Source of the DNA: Verpa conica | Taxonomy: Eukaryota; Ascomycota; Pezizomycetes; Pezizales; Morchellaceae | NCBI GenBank assembly: GCA_033030425.1 | Contig: JAUFSD010000002.1 | Span: forward strand, 558,001-622,000 | DNA length: 64,000 nucleotides | Direction of reading: 5' to 3' | In this document: in pieces, positions 34,509-45,484 of the stretch | Numbering within the stretch: position 1 is the stretch's first letter | How the letters are laid out: each line of letters starts with the position of its first letter | Position numbers and translations under genes: made by a program | The notes under the pieces: model-generated | The model's database searches: none | Told to the model about the DNA's origin: nothing | Seen by the model: only the letters and a program-made list of their open reading frames with translations

Positions 34509-36548
34509 GCAAGTAGTAGTAGTAGTAGTAGTAGTAGTATTTATTTCCCATCTAGGCCCAAGGCCCATTAGGTAAGCCATAGAGATGGCGCGCACTGGAG
34601 ATAAGTTACAAATATGAAGCGACAAGAAAGCTGCCTGACCAGATCGAAACGTGTAAGGAAAAACTACAGAAGAAAAATAACCTTATAACTGAAAAATTTG
34701 TAACAGACTAACTGTAATTGCAAAAAGAAAAAGGAGAGTAAAGGAAAAATAAAAGGAACCCTAGTCCGTCATGACTATCTCGACTTCCTTACCTTTTCTA
34801 ATGGAGAGTTTGGCTCGCGTGGGGCAAGCTGGGTCGTTGGCCTTATGTCCTGGGTTCTGTGGACAGTTGACGCACTTGATGGGTAAGTGGGTGCACTTAA
34901 CGCCTCCCTTACAGGAGTGGCACTTATGTTCGGAGGAGTGGTGGGAGCCAGCATACACTACGCAGCAAGCTTCACTTTTGCAGCGCAGGTGATGGTGGCC
35001 GTAGCGTTGACAGTTTTGACACTGTGTGGAAGGGGTAATGGGGATGAAGGGCTCGAGGCGGCACATCTTATTCAAGATGACTAGGTACCTGCACTTGAGG
35101 TTTTCGATGGTGACTCTTCCTGGGAAGGCGAGGATCATGGAGAAGTGATTCTTATTGGTCCGGTCTCTGCTGAGCCATCTGGGGACTTGTGCTAGCTGCA
35201 CATTTGGGAGGTTAAGCTCGACGTGGGCGGCTATCTCTTCGCCCACTTTAACTCCGTCTCCAACGGATGTGGGGACACCGTGGAGGATAAATTTTGACCA
35301 ACGACTGTTGGCTTTGGCTGAGGTGGGGGAGAGACCGAGAGCGGATAGTGCCGCGCAAATATTCTCTGAGTACGGTGCTGCACTCTCTCCTGGCTGGTTG
35401 GCGGCGCCGAAGAAGACCAGGTTTGACTTGCTGGTGAATCGGACCATGAGGAAGGAAACTCCCGTTCCCTTAAGGGTGTTGTTGACTTTGGCCAAGATGG
35501 TGTCCTCAGAGACTCCTTCTGGCGCGGGTTCAGAGAGTTCTGTCACAAACTCCCTGTTGATCTTTGTGTACTGGGGTTTGAAGAGGGGCTTGACCTTCTT
35601 CTTTTTGGCTGGAGGGGAGGGGGCCTTGGGCGCTGGCTGGGCTGGCTTTTTTGCCGCCTCGGCATAGCTGGCTTTGGCTTGTTTCTGGGGTTTGGGAGCC
35701 GCAGGTTTTGGGGCCTTTGGCTGTTGGGGTTGTGGTTGTGGTGCTGGTGGGGGGGGTTGTTGTGGACGGGTGTTGGTCTGTAAGCGAGCCACGGTCGCTT
35801 TAAGCTGAATGACTTCGTCATTCAAGACGTGAATAGAATTGAGAAGGGGGGAGATGGTGTTATGGATCAGCCAAGTGGTGTAGTTGACTGTCCCGCTCTT
35901 GGATTCGACAGAGGGGGGAAGATAGGAGACCTTAGGGTCGTAGGGGGCCAGGAAGTCTGGCTGGTCCAGAGACATTTCGGTGTCCTGGGTCTGGGGAGTG
36001 GGGTCTTTGAGGGGGGTTTCCACCTCAAAACTCTCTGCCAGGGCGGAGAAACGGCTACCGCTAGCGGTAGAGTCGACTCTAGGTCGTTTTGAAGGGGATG
36101 CGGATCTGGAGGAGGAGGCCGCTGTGCCAAAGGGAAGGAAGGTTTGGGTGAGCGGGGTAAACGAGGGGGTGGATCCAGGAGTGGCGGCCATGACTTTCTC
36201 AGTCTGCCTCCGCTGGATTTCTGCTTCAATGTCCGCCGTCTTCTGCTGGAAGTAGGCCCAGTTGTTATTGGCAATCTGGAAGCCTGTTTTGGTGTGCTGT
36301 TGGAGAGTAAATCTTTTTCTTCCTTTGAACAGCAACTTCAAGTCAGAATCATTGTAGTCGCTTAAGGGTTTGTCGGCATAGGGGTCGACATAGTCGATGT
36401 AGGAACCGGAGAAAGACATTTCTGAAGGTACGCAAGGCTTCAGAAAGAAATAGATAGTATGTAGAAAGAAACTCTAGTCAAGAGGAGCTTGCCCGAAGGT
36501 TTGCGCCCGTGAAAGAGGAGAAAGTGTTGTTGTAGACACGCTCCGAGA
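34509..36548 (-). mobile_element. Gag-only non-LTR retrotransposon unit 1
   Basis: The minus-strand unit has its 5' end at ~36545 (CTCGGAGCGTGTCTACAACA) and one intact ORF1. The ~220-bp 3' UTR follows the ORF1 stop directly, with no ORF2. It ends in GGGCCTAGATGGGAAATAAA and a (TAC)n tail at 34512-34540. The 5' end abuts the (TAC)n tail of the next unit, giving a head-to-tail junction. Confidence 0.8.
34761..36419 (-). CDS. LINE ORF1 gag-like nucleic-acid-binding protein (intact)
   Basis: 552 aa, uninterrupted. The N-terminus MSFSGSYIDYVDPYADKPLS is followed by a helical segment rich in Lys/Gln, a Ser/Pro-rich linker (SPSKRPRVDSTASGSRF), and a Pro/Gln/Ala-rich basic tract. An RRM-like or esterase-like middle domain is possible around residues 290-450 (FLMVRFTSKSNLVFFG, SRWSKFILHGVP). 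The C-terminus has a cluster of CCHC-type zinc knuckles (CQNCQRYGHHHLRC, CVVYAGSHHSSEHKCHSC, CVNCPQNPGHKANDPAC). This architecture fits ORF1 of Tad/Jockey-like LINEs, which coat the RNA. A ~75% or better homologue lies at 60544-62217. Confidence 0.87.
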   Translation of the reverse strand: MSFSGSYIDYVDPYADKPLSDYNDSDLKLLFKGRKRFTLQQHTKTGFQIANNNWAYFQQKTADIEAEIQRRQTEKVMAATPGSTPSFTPLTQTFLPFGTAASSSRSASPSKRPRVDSTASGSRFSALAESFEVETPLKDPTPQTQDTEMSLDQPDFLAPYDPKVSYLPPSVESKSGTVNYTTWLIHNTISPLLNSIHVLNDEVIQLKATVARLQTNTRPQQPPPPAPQPQPQQPKAPKPAAPKPQKQAKASYAEAAKKPAQPAPKAPSPPAKKKKVKPLFKPQYTKINREFVTELSEPAPEGVSEDTILAKVNNTLKGTGVSFLMVRFTSKSNLVFFGAANQPGESAAPYSENICAALSALGLSPTSAKANSRWSKFILHGVPTSVGDGVKVGEEIAAHVELNLPNVQLAQVPRWLSRDRTNKNHFSMILAFPGRVTIENLKCRYLVILNKMCRLEPFIPITPSTQCQNCQRYGHHHLRCKSEACCVVYAGSHHSSEHKCHSCKGGVKCTHLPIKCVNCPQNPGHKANDPACPTRAKLSIRKGKEVEIVMTD

Positions 36549-36826
36549 TGCAAGTAGTAGTAGTAGTAGTAGTTTTTATTTCCCATCTAGGCCCTCGGCC
36601 CATTAGGTAAGCCATAGGGATGGCGCGCACTGGAGATAAGTTACAAATATGAAGCGACAGGGAAACTGCCTGACCAGATCAAAAACGTGTAAGGAAAAAC
36701 TACGAGAGAAAAATAACCTTATAACCGAAAAAGAGTTACAGACTAACTGTGGTCGTAAAGAAAAAAAAAAAAAAAAAAAGGCGAAAAACGAAAAGAAGAA
36801 AAGAAAAACCCTTAGTCCGTCATGAC
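36549..36826 (-). mobile_element. 3' remnant of a second gag-only LINE unit
   Basis: Homologous to the 3' UTR of unit 1, including the (TAC)n tail (36552-36573) and the GGCGCGCACTGGAGATAAG block, plus the last four codons of ORF1 (GTCATGAC). It is then cut by LTR-B. The rest of its ORF1 is missing. Confidence 0.8.
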
Positions 36827-37441
36827 TGTTATTTTTTTTGAGATTCTCAGTCTGTCTTTCCTTGTTTGTATAACATTTTATCTCCATTTGCTATATTTTA
36901 TTACGATGACAGTTCTGATTGTTTTCTTGATATATTTTTACATTTATTACATTTTTACATAACTATTAATGTTTATCGAAAGGTCGCATACTTTATTACT
37001 CACATGTATTGCGCCATTTGTTATGAGTCATATTTTGTTGCGCTCATTTGTTTATTTAACACACCATTTCGCTTACAAGCATTGTATTACTCATTTCTTT
37101 TGGTTACCTTTACTTTGTTACGGTTTTTAGGGTCAAACGGCGTTCCCACCTCGGTTTTCACATAGTTATCTCGGTTGGAGGATAAAGGACTTTTCTGTAT
37201 AAATAGCGGGCCGTTCTCCCTCTTTCTGGGACAGTAATTCTCTAGACATAGACGACAATCTACTACGCTATCTTGTTTGGTATTACATGCTCAGAATCCT
37301 CGCTTGCCTGTTCTTTATAGTAATAGTCTACTCTGTTGCTACCACCCATTCACTGGCTTTACGCTTCTTTCTGTGCATCGTACCTGTAGAGTTATACCAT
37401 TAGGACTCGCGTCCTAAGCTGTTACTCCGCTATTCTTCACA
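36827..37441. mobile_element. Solo LTR-B, copy 2 (recombinant, no target duplication)
   Basis: 615 bp in reverse orientation relative to copy 1 (TGTTATTTTTTTTGAG...TATTCTTCACA). The flanks differ (ATGAC before, GGTGG after), unlike the copies with perfect 5-bp duplications. The left flank is LINE ORF1 sequence and the right flank LINE ORF2 sequence. Confidence 0.88.
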
Positions 37442-40400
37442 GGTGGGATAGTGTTCGTCCACCATGGACTTCCTTTGTTGCTGATACCGGGGGCAGTCAA
37501 GCACGATGTGCTTGCTTGATTGTTGTTTGCCGCAGCTGCACGCTGGGGGAGAGCCTCGGAAGGAGGGATCCAGGTGGGTTACCAAGTTTCTGATTCTCCA
37601 CATTATGCCTGCTGTTCATCTGTTGACCGTAGCTAGGTGTGGGGTTGGTGTTGAGTAGGGTAAATTTGTGTGTCTGATTCGGGAGGGTAGGCCTTTCAAC
37701 CAGGTGAGGGTAACTATTGGTTTATTGCAAAGAAGCTTCAGGCCATCTCGGGCGAGTTTATCCGCCATGTCGTTGCCCTTGATGCCTACATGGGAGGGTG
37801 TCCATCTCACATTTACTGAGCAGCCTTTGTGTTGTAGTTTTTGAATCGTGAGCAGGGCTCTTTGAACTGCTTCTTTTGCTGGGGCCGCAGCTCCTCCGAG
37901 TCGTCTAATGGCGAGTTGATTATCTACGCAAAGCCAGATGGGTGTGTTGGTAATATTGGAGTGAAGGGAGGAGTCAAGTGCTTGAGCTATTGCTTCTAGT
38001 TCTCCATCGAGGATATCCGCGAATCGTCCCAAGTTAAGGTTTCCTTTGTTTTGTGTGACGCCGTTTACGATCGAGACCCAGGCTGAGCTGACCGAGTCTT
38101 CTTTGGATCCGTTTGTGTAGATCCTGTAGATTTCTGGGTGCTTAGTGACCCAGTTCTGGTGTTTGAGGCTTTCCGTTTCTTTATCTGTAGGTGCGATATG
38201 TATATAGGTATGGGGAAGCCAAGGGGAGGATACGTCTCCTGGGTCTTCTATCTGTAGCTGATGGGTCGATTCTTGTAGGAGATGCGCTATTCTTTCCAAT
38301 CCAAAGCCTCTCTTTTTTGTGGGTTTTTTAAGAAGTTGAACTAGCTCTTGTTTGATTTTGTTGGAGTCCAGGCTTAGCAGCGCTCTGACTCCGTAGTTGA
38401 CTGACTTGGAATTGAGTAGATTTTCCAGCGTGGGGAGTCCTGCTTTGCTTAGTACCGCTCTGGTCACTGTACGAACTGGGAGACTGGTGATGAGGCGAGC
38501 TGCCCTGAGGTATACTGGTCCGATCCTTCGGGTGATGTGGTCCGCTCCTGTCCACCACAACTCTGAGCCCCACAGCATTGCTGGGATTAACAGAGTCTGG
38601 ACAAGTTTGTGAATCGTTAGTGGGGTAATGTTCTGATTCTTAGAGAAGTTTCGAATCATAGCCGTAATAGTGGTGGCTCTGGAGGCCGCTTTGCTCGTTT
38701 GCTCCTTAAAGGTGCATTTTTGGTCTATATAGACTCCTAAGATTTTGATTGCTTCTTTGGGGACCACGGGTTTCTGGTAAAGTGGTACTGTCGCGGTGGG
38801 AGGTGAGCTTTTACTGGTGGTGGGCAGCAGGTACAGTAAGTCGGCTTTTTCGAGTGAGAATTCCAGGCCTAGGGTGTTTGCCTTGTCTTCCTTGATGGCC
38901 ATTCTGTCTTTGAGTCTTCGGCTGATGATGTTTTGGGTTGTTCCTCCTTGCAGCATTGTATCGTTGTCCATGTAGACTGTCCCTCTTTCGTTGACTGACA
39001 GCTTTGTGGGTAGTAGGGTGTAAAACTGGCCTATACAATTATCCAGGCTACGTCTCGTCAAGCTTAGAGTTCAGTTCGAAGGTATAAGATACCAGCTACC
39101 AAGGTCAGTCAACGGTAGTAGTTGTTCCCTTAAATTGCACAAGAGAGTTACGAACTACGATATCGTCAAGACCCACTAGAGTTAGTTAGATAAAGCGGAA
39201 AGTTGTTCAGTTGAAGCTTCGAAAGTCACGAACGAAATAATTGTAATAGAGTTATAAGGTAAAGGTAGTTCGATAGATTCGAGTATATTGATAAGACTCG
39301 TTCTTCCCGTTGATGATCTGGTAAAGAGACAAATCTGCCAACTATTTTATATACCACGGTTTGGGCTTGCGGATTTATTCTAAATCCTAATACAAACGCC
39401 TGGGAACCCCCGAAGACCCTGAAAACCTGCTAAGCAATCACGCCATACAATACAAATCTTACAACGCATTCAAAACGCCAATACAAATACATTCCCCCCA
39501 TACTTATACAAATCCTGACCAGTCCAAGCACTATGTCCCGGCCCTATTGTCTATTCTAGTCAAGCCCGAAGGTGTACTAGAGTAATGCAATCATGTAAAG
39601 CAGTTATTGAACCAATCTGTACTCTGCGGACGGGCCGATAAGTGTACTAACCACCGTATCTGTTCCGTCCTTGCATGTTCCCTCGTGGCAGAGAGTCACC
39701 AAAGCCCTTTGGTACTAATCAGCAAGCAGTACTGGGAAGCGGGGCTTTCCTTCATACCGTTAGTTTGTCAAGAAACATGCCCCGACTGGCAGAGGGCACA
39801 ACTCCGTCAGTTCTTATCCGATTTCCTCGATTCTTTCACCAGTCAGCTCCAAATCATGCCCTCTCATATACCCTCCGGATTTGGTTCGGACGGACGAATT
39901 TTCCTGACGCTCCAGGGGTTATTTTTGGGGTCCAAAGCTTGTATTTTTACTATGCGTTTACAGCAACTCTGAGGAGCCCCCCCAGCAACCGGTAGGTGGC
40001 ACAGTGGGGCGCCCTGCAGGAGATAGCCGCCAGCAATAATATTCACACGTGCTTCTCCCCAAACCCCTATTGTGTTTCTCAAGAAACGAACAAGGGAGTT
40101 AGTTACCCAGATGGTCAAACAAGTGGTCTTCATGATTCCCAGAATTACTCCTCTTATCAGGTGCCTACAACATAGGGGGTCCGCAAATATCATGTAGAGA
40201 ACTGGTGATAGTGGGGAGCCCTGTGGTACTCCTGAGCTGTATGGAAGGGGTGTTGACATCTCCCCGTCGAAGGAGAAGTGGATGATCCAGTTAGTATTGA
40301 AGTTGTCGACCCAGTTATACAAGTAAGTTGGGAACTTCTTTTCTCTCATTATTTGCACGAGGACTGTGTGTACTACCGAGTTGAAAGCTCCCTTAACGTC

Positions 40401-40697
40401 GTTGGCTAGGATAGCAGGCCTGATGGGTTCTCGTCCCGGGTTTTTCTTTTCCCGCAACCACTTCTGTGCAGGTGTCATTATGGTCATGAGGGCGTCCATG
40501 CTGGAGCGTCCTGGCCTCGCCCCCATTTGTTGCTCTGACAGTCCTCCGCATTGGGTACCATGTTTGTCTAGTCTGGCTGCTACTATTGACTCTAGTAGTT
40601 TGCTCAGACAGGGCAGCAGGGAAATAGGTCGGTAGGATTTCAGATCCTGGGTGTCCGTTTTTTTGGTTTTAAGAATGGGGGGATCTTCTTTAACCAT
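37442..40697 (-). pseudogene. Tad/Jockey-like LINE ORF2 (RT-RNase H), interrupted and truncated
   Basis: Coding parts are 40697-40173 and 39018-37442. The RT domain has DLKSYRPISLLPCLSKLLE, motif A NDVKGAFNSV, motif B SGVPQGSPLSPVLY, and a motif C region YMDNDTMLQGG in which the second Asp of the usual DD pair is Asn. The RNase H domain has YTNGSKEDS (DG to NG), LDGELEAIAQAL, CVDNQLAIRRL and WTPSHVGIKGNDMADKLAR. A solo LTR-A splits motif B from motif C. The upstream endonuclease is missing at 40697 and the last ~40 codons plus 3' UTR are replaced by LTR-B. Inactive. Confidence 0.88.
39019..40172 (-). mobile_element. Solo LTR-A, copy 2
   Basis: 1154 bp, TGTAAAACTGGCC...CCTACAACA, inserted in LINE ORF2 with a perfect TAGGG duplication (39014-39018, 40173-40177). 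Removing it rejoins the RT frame. Confidence 0.93.
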
Positions 40698-41345
40698 ATA
40701 TAAATTTGTTACTAGGTATCTAAGCCTAATTGGGAAATTTCTACCATTTTGAGTTTAGCTTTCAATTATATAAATTGAATACACTTATATATTAAAATAT
40801 GAAACCTACCATCAGCTTATTTTTAATGATTCAACAATCAATTTGAATAATTCCTACAGAAAAATAAAGGTTAACTTCAAATTTGGTCATTTGTACGTCA
40901 TTGTCAAATGTATACCTAAATCAGAATGTTTTCATACCTACGTCATTAATGAATATCCATGTAGATCAAGTTTTAGTTATTCATTCGTCATTGTTGAATG
41001 TGTATGTACATCACGATGACTTAAGCCAAGTGTCAACGTTTTTTTGAATTCAGGTTTTAGTGAATTGAATTGTAGGTCAGAATAATCTTGTCCTTACTTC
41101 ATAGTGACCTCATAAATACATAATAGTGATGGTTGACTGACATCAGACTGAATAGAATATTATACTGATAAAACTTTCATATACGTCATCTTTAGAATTT
41201 TTATGTATATATAGATCAGCTCTGTACCATACCTGAATCCTATGTATTCAAACCCATACTCGATTAGACACCTATTTTCCTAACAGACACCCTTTTCTTC
41301 ACTATCAATTACTTAACAGGTAAGCATTAATCAGTTAGTTCAGTT
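40698..41345. other. Presumed Helitron 5' region
   Basis: AT-rich, no gene. It includes several repeats of a short motif related to TACGTCATT/CATTCGTCATTG (~40895-41010). The exact 5' terminus of the Helitron (normally starting TC after a host A) cannot be fixed from one copy. Confidence 0.4.
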
Positions 41346-42654
41346 ATGCCTATTCACTTTGCATTTGTTGGTCGAGTATTATCAATTACGGGTGTGGGTG
41401 GATACAAAACCGCTTCAGTACATTATCAGGATATAGACAATGTATCCCGCGAGATTGAAGTAAAATACTATCAAAGTCCTGATAATACTATTTACCCGGA
41501 GCGTATGTATCTATTCAATGGAACAGCTGTGTTCACAAACGGGCAGTGCCCGAAGGTAGGTCAAAATCACGATAACGATTACGCTAAATATGACAAACAG
41601 AATTAAAATATATCCACTATAGTTCACTCTTATCAGGAATGTAGAGCTCTACATTTGTTCTCCACAGTCACATTCAATACCAAATGATATCTATATATCA
41701 TCTACAGTTACTATGATATCTGATTTAAAAGAGATAGAGAGTGACGGACTCAAGTATTTTGAGGGGCAGATGTATCAATATAGTAGTGAGTTGAAAGAGG
41801 ATATATGCGTAAGTATGCAGATTACTGCTATTGAAGGATGATTTCTGTTATTAATTTTGTGATTAAGTGCTCTTTAACCTTTCTTCTTGAAACAAAAAGC
41901 CCGCTGTTTTCCAAGCTATCAATATATTTGCAACACGGAAAGACACTTAATGTATCATTTCGATACATTTGGGAATTGGATCTAGATCGAGGTATGTTAG
42001 CTTTAGTATTAATATTAAAAACACCTTCTAATAGTCGTACCAATAGCCTATGGATTTCTACTTGGTATTTCATTTTCTCGTGACTTAGTGCCCAAAGAAG
42101 ATAAAGCGTCGATTTTTCAATCACCAAAGTCTAAGCGAAAAGTATTACTTGGACCACTATCGGCAAGTTCTAGCCCGTCAAAGCAAGTTTCACCAATACA
42201 GTCAAAAGCCAAAATACTACCGAAAAGTTTTAATCTGACAGCATCAAAAAAGTCTGATCAAACCGGTGTACCGTCTACTTCAATTCGGGATTCGGAGGAT
42301 GATTCTGATAGCTCTGTGATAAGCGCAAATCAGTATACAAAGCCTGATATTAGTTCTATTAGTGGTAAGTATAGTGAACGTAATAAAATCTCTAAATAAT
42401 TATATCAAATACTTACATAGGTAACAGGTACACAAAAACGTCAGCGAAAGGCAGCTCTACCTATTCAGCCTAATATAGGAACTGATACAGAATCGATAGT
42501 ATCGCTTGATGAATTGCAATCAAGTACTGGAGCTACAAGATTAGAAAAGAGCTTTAATCGTGATAGTATTGGTACTGAAGAGGAGAAAGAGGGTGAGAGG
42601 GAAAAGGAAAAGGAAAAAAAGAATAAAAATAGAAAAAGAAAACTACCAATTTAG
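41346..42654 (+). CDS. Small Helitron-associated gene, possible OB-fold protein
   Basis: The first exon starts at the ATG at 41346 and reads MPIHFAFVGRVLSITGVGGY, then HYQDIDNVSREIEVKYYQSP and LFNGTAVFTNGQCPK. This beta-rich pattern could be an OB-fold (RPA-like single-strand DNA binding), but that is a guess from pattern only. Later exons are less sure: SHSIPNDIYISSTVT... (~41670-41815), TLNVSFRYIWELDLDRG (~41940-41995), a Ser/Lys-rich exon from ~42087 (VPKEDKASIFQSPKSKRKV) and a last exon from ~42424 with a very basic end (KEKKNKNRKRKLPI, stop 42652-42654). It sits just upstream of Rep in the same direction. Some Helitrons carry RPA-like genes. Confidence 0.5.
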
Positions 42655-42769
42655 CTTTGTGCTTAGTTTGGGCATCTGCGTTAGTTAAATATATGAATTA
42701 ATATTGTTATACAATTTAAACCAAGGTTTGACTAGAAAGCTAACTGTCAATTAAGGGTCAATAAATAGA

Positions 42770-45298
42770 ATGCCTCAACAAGCATTTCGATTTCGCACAT
42801 ATGTACCTACTCTTCAACCAGATTGTAGTGAACGTCGAATACAAACAAAGAAACTAATTAGTTTACCTACACAAAATGAAATTGTTACCGGAGGTGGACT
42901 ATTTTCGACTTACTCTATTATTGCAACAACAAATCAAAGCAATCGTAACCTACCAGGTAAGTTATATCGATTACTATATAGATAATTATACTAATAAAAT
43001 TAGTTCCATTACAAGATATACAAGTGTCAATTGGAACAACAATACAGTTGTCTATATTTTATATCGATTCAAAGTTCCGAAAGTTGATGGATAAGTTCAA
43101 GAGTGTGTACAACAAATATTTTCCTGATGTACCATGTTCATTCTGCAGCATATTGCTTCTTCCTAGACATGTTAAGTGGACCGAATGGGATAGAGATGAA
43201 CCTGTTCCTATTACAGTATATTTTAATTCGGTGGTAAAGAATCGCATAAGTAAAAACGGTACCTACGAAATTGCAGTTTGCTCACAATGCAAAAAAGCTC
43301 CACGCCTACCACCAACAGCTGGTCCATGGCCAGCTGTACTATTGAATCTTCCTTATCGCTCTTGGGTATTCTTGTCACCGGTTACTTTACAAACTAATCT
43401 TGGTCAAACAACAAGCTATAGCCTAAACAATAATCCATACTCAACTTATCGAACCTTAACCGGTATGTAGAAGTGTTCTCGCAATTTACTATGGTACTGA
43501 ATGTTAGCTTTCTATCAGGCAAAATGAATGTGTCAAAAAACGCACGAGCAATAGCACTATACAGTGGCTGTATTGGTACATTTATGGAAAGTTCAACAAA
43601 TCGTTGTGATCAAGGGCACAATATCTCTGCATTAGAGGAATGTCGGTCTTGGCTATTGCAGCATAATGAGTTGTTTCGAAGATTTGATGTACGACAAGAG
43701 CTTCAACTGAATCCTTTGCCACTTGCTACAATAGAACTATCAGTCCATAGTAATGCAGCGGCAGAAACCGAGTATCCACCATTTAACCGCCCCGAAATAG
43801 TCTTGAATCCAGGAGATTATGCAAAGGAGACTAATAATGAAGACTATCGAGCTTTCCGTTTACCAGTCGGGCATATAGTGACTGGTAATGGAAGATCAAG
43901 TCAAAAAGTTGGTATAGCAAGGTCCGATCCTGCACTGGAAGCTTTATTATTTCCTGTTCTATATCCATGGGGTAAAGGTCAGTGAGAAAAGGCTTCAAGG
44001 GAGTCGTATATACGATACCAGAATACCCAGCTTGCCGATACAAAATTAAACTTAACTCACTTATCCCTTACTTCCGCGAAGATCATTACTGGCCACCATG
44101 GGTGTACATGGAGATTGAAGCTCGAAGAATTTTCCAAAACCATCTCAGACTTGTTAAAACCAATGCACATAAAGCAACTGACGGTCGCTACACTGCAACG
44201 GAGCTGATTCAAAAAAGCAACTATGGTTCCTGGTCAATTATAAATGAAAATATTACAACAACAATACCAAAATTCATACGAACGGGTGATACCTTCTTCC
44301 TTATAGCGGAAAGCAAGACACGGTGCATGTTGCAAACATTTGGGCTCCCAACTCTTTTTATAACAACAACCTTTTCTGAACGATGGTACGAGTACAGGAG
44401 GATATTAGGTACAACAGGAAACCAGGACACTCTACCATCAAATCGTCCTTGGGATGCTGTTCAGTACTATTATGAGCGGTGGCACTGGATAAAGTCGGCT
44501 TTCTTTAGAGTTTCAGAATTATCGGATTTTGGAAAGCTGAATGAAATGGTGGAAAGGCATGAGTTTCAGTTGCGAGGAGCTATACATACACATTCGTTAA
44601 TGTGGACTGAACAGAGTCATTCAGAACTTATTGCGAAGGATTATATCCGTGCCGATATTCCTAGTAGGAGTAGGGAGCCGGAACTCTATCAACTTGTTAT
44701 TGAACACCAAATACATCGTTGTAATCTTCGACTGTGTGGGAGGGATCCAAACAATACTGTAGAGGGTAGACAATGTCGGAAAGGATTTCCAGCAAACCTG
44801 TCAACAACAACTTATCAACAGCCTGGCGAGTTGCGGTACACATACAAGCGTTTGAAAGAGGAAGACCGATATGTTGTTCCTTATTCAGCTCGCCTCCTTC
44901 TTTTGTGGAAAGTACACTGTAACGTTCAGTATTGTACAAGCGGAGGGCTAGCCAAATACATTACAAAGTATGTTACAAAAAGTGAGCCAAAGTCTGTTGT
45001 CAATATATCAAGCGAGGATAATACTCAAAATCATCTTCTTGTGCGTCGAATCGGGTCAATGGAAAACATGGTACTGCTTCTTAGTCTACCAATATTCCAG
45101 ATGACAAGTGGTTGTATTTATATTCCAACATCAATACCCTCTGAAAGGCTTTTGACTGTCAAGCCGTTATGGTTGATCGAGGAGAATATGAATGAATCGG
45201 GAGATCCGTACTTTGCTGATGCATTTGACAAGTATTTCAACCGGCCTAGATGTATTGAGTTTGAGAGCGTAACTTACTTTAAATATCATTTTAACTCT
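42770..45298 (+). pseudogene. Helitron Rep (HUH/Y2 endonuclease) portion of RepHel, frameshifted
   Basis: Exons: 42770-~42960 (MPQQAFRFRTYVP...), ~43007-43465, ~43519 onwards. The frame breaks by one base near 43983 (YPWGKGQ / EKGFKGVV). A CX2C-type finger (CSFCS...CSQCKK) precedes the Helitron-like N domain, with GLPTLFITTTFSERWYEY. The HUH motif is HTHSLMW within RGAIHTHSLMWTEQ. The two catalytic tyrosines sit in KYITKYVTK, and the typical end motif is PRCIEFESVTYFKYHF. This protein nicks and transfers single DNA strands for rolling-circle transposition. At 45298 a 5.7-kb insertion separates it from the helicase part. Confidence 0.87.
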
Positions 45299-45484
45299 TA
45301 TCAAAATTGAATGGTTGTGTTACTTTCCGCATTTGGAAAAAATCTCCTGTTCTGGAATAGCTCCAAAATGGCCATGGCAACCAGTTTGCCCCATCAAAAT
45401 CTGAAACAAACTTCTTATATCATGCAACTATCAACTTATCAAGTATTTAAACCTAATATAAATGGAGTGTGTGGGCCAATCCCA

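Noticed and set aside
41838..42127. Separate genes in overlapping frames on both strands
   Set aside because: Better explained as exons and introns of the small plus-strand gene upstream of Rep.
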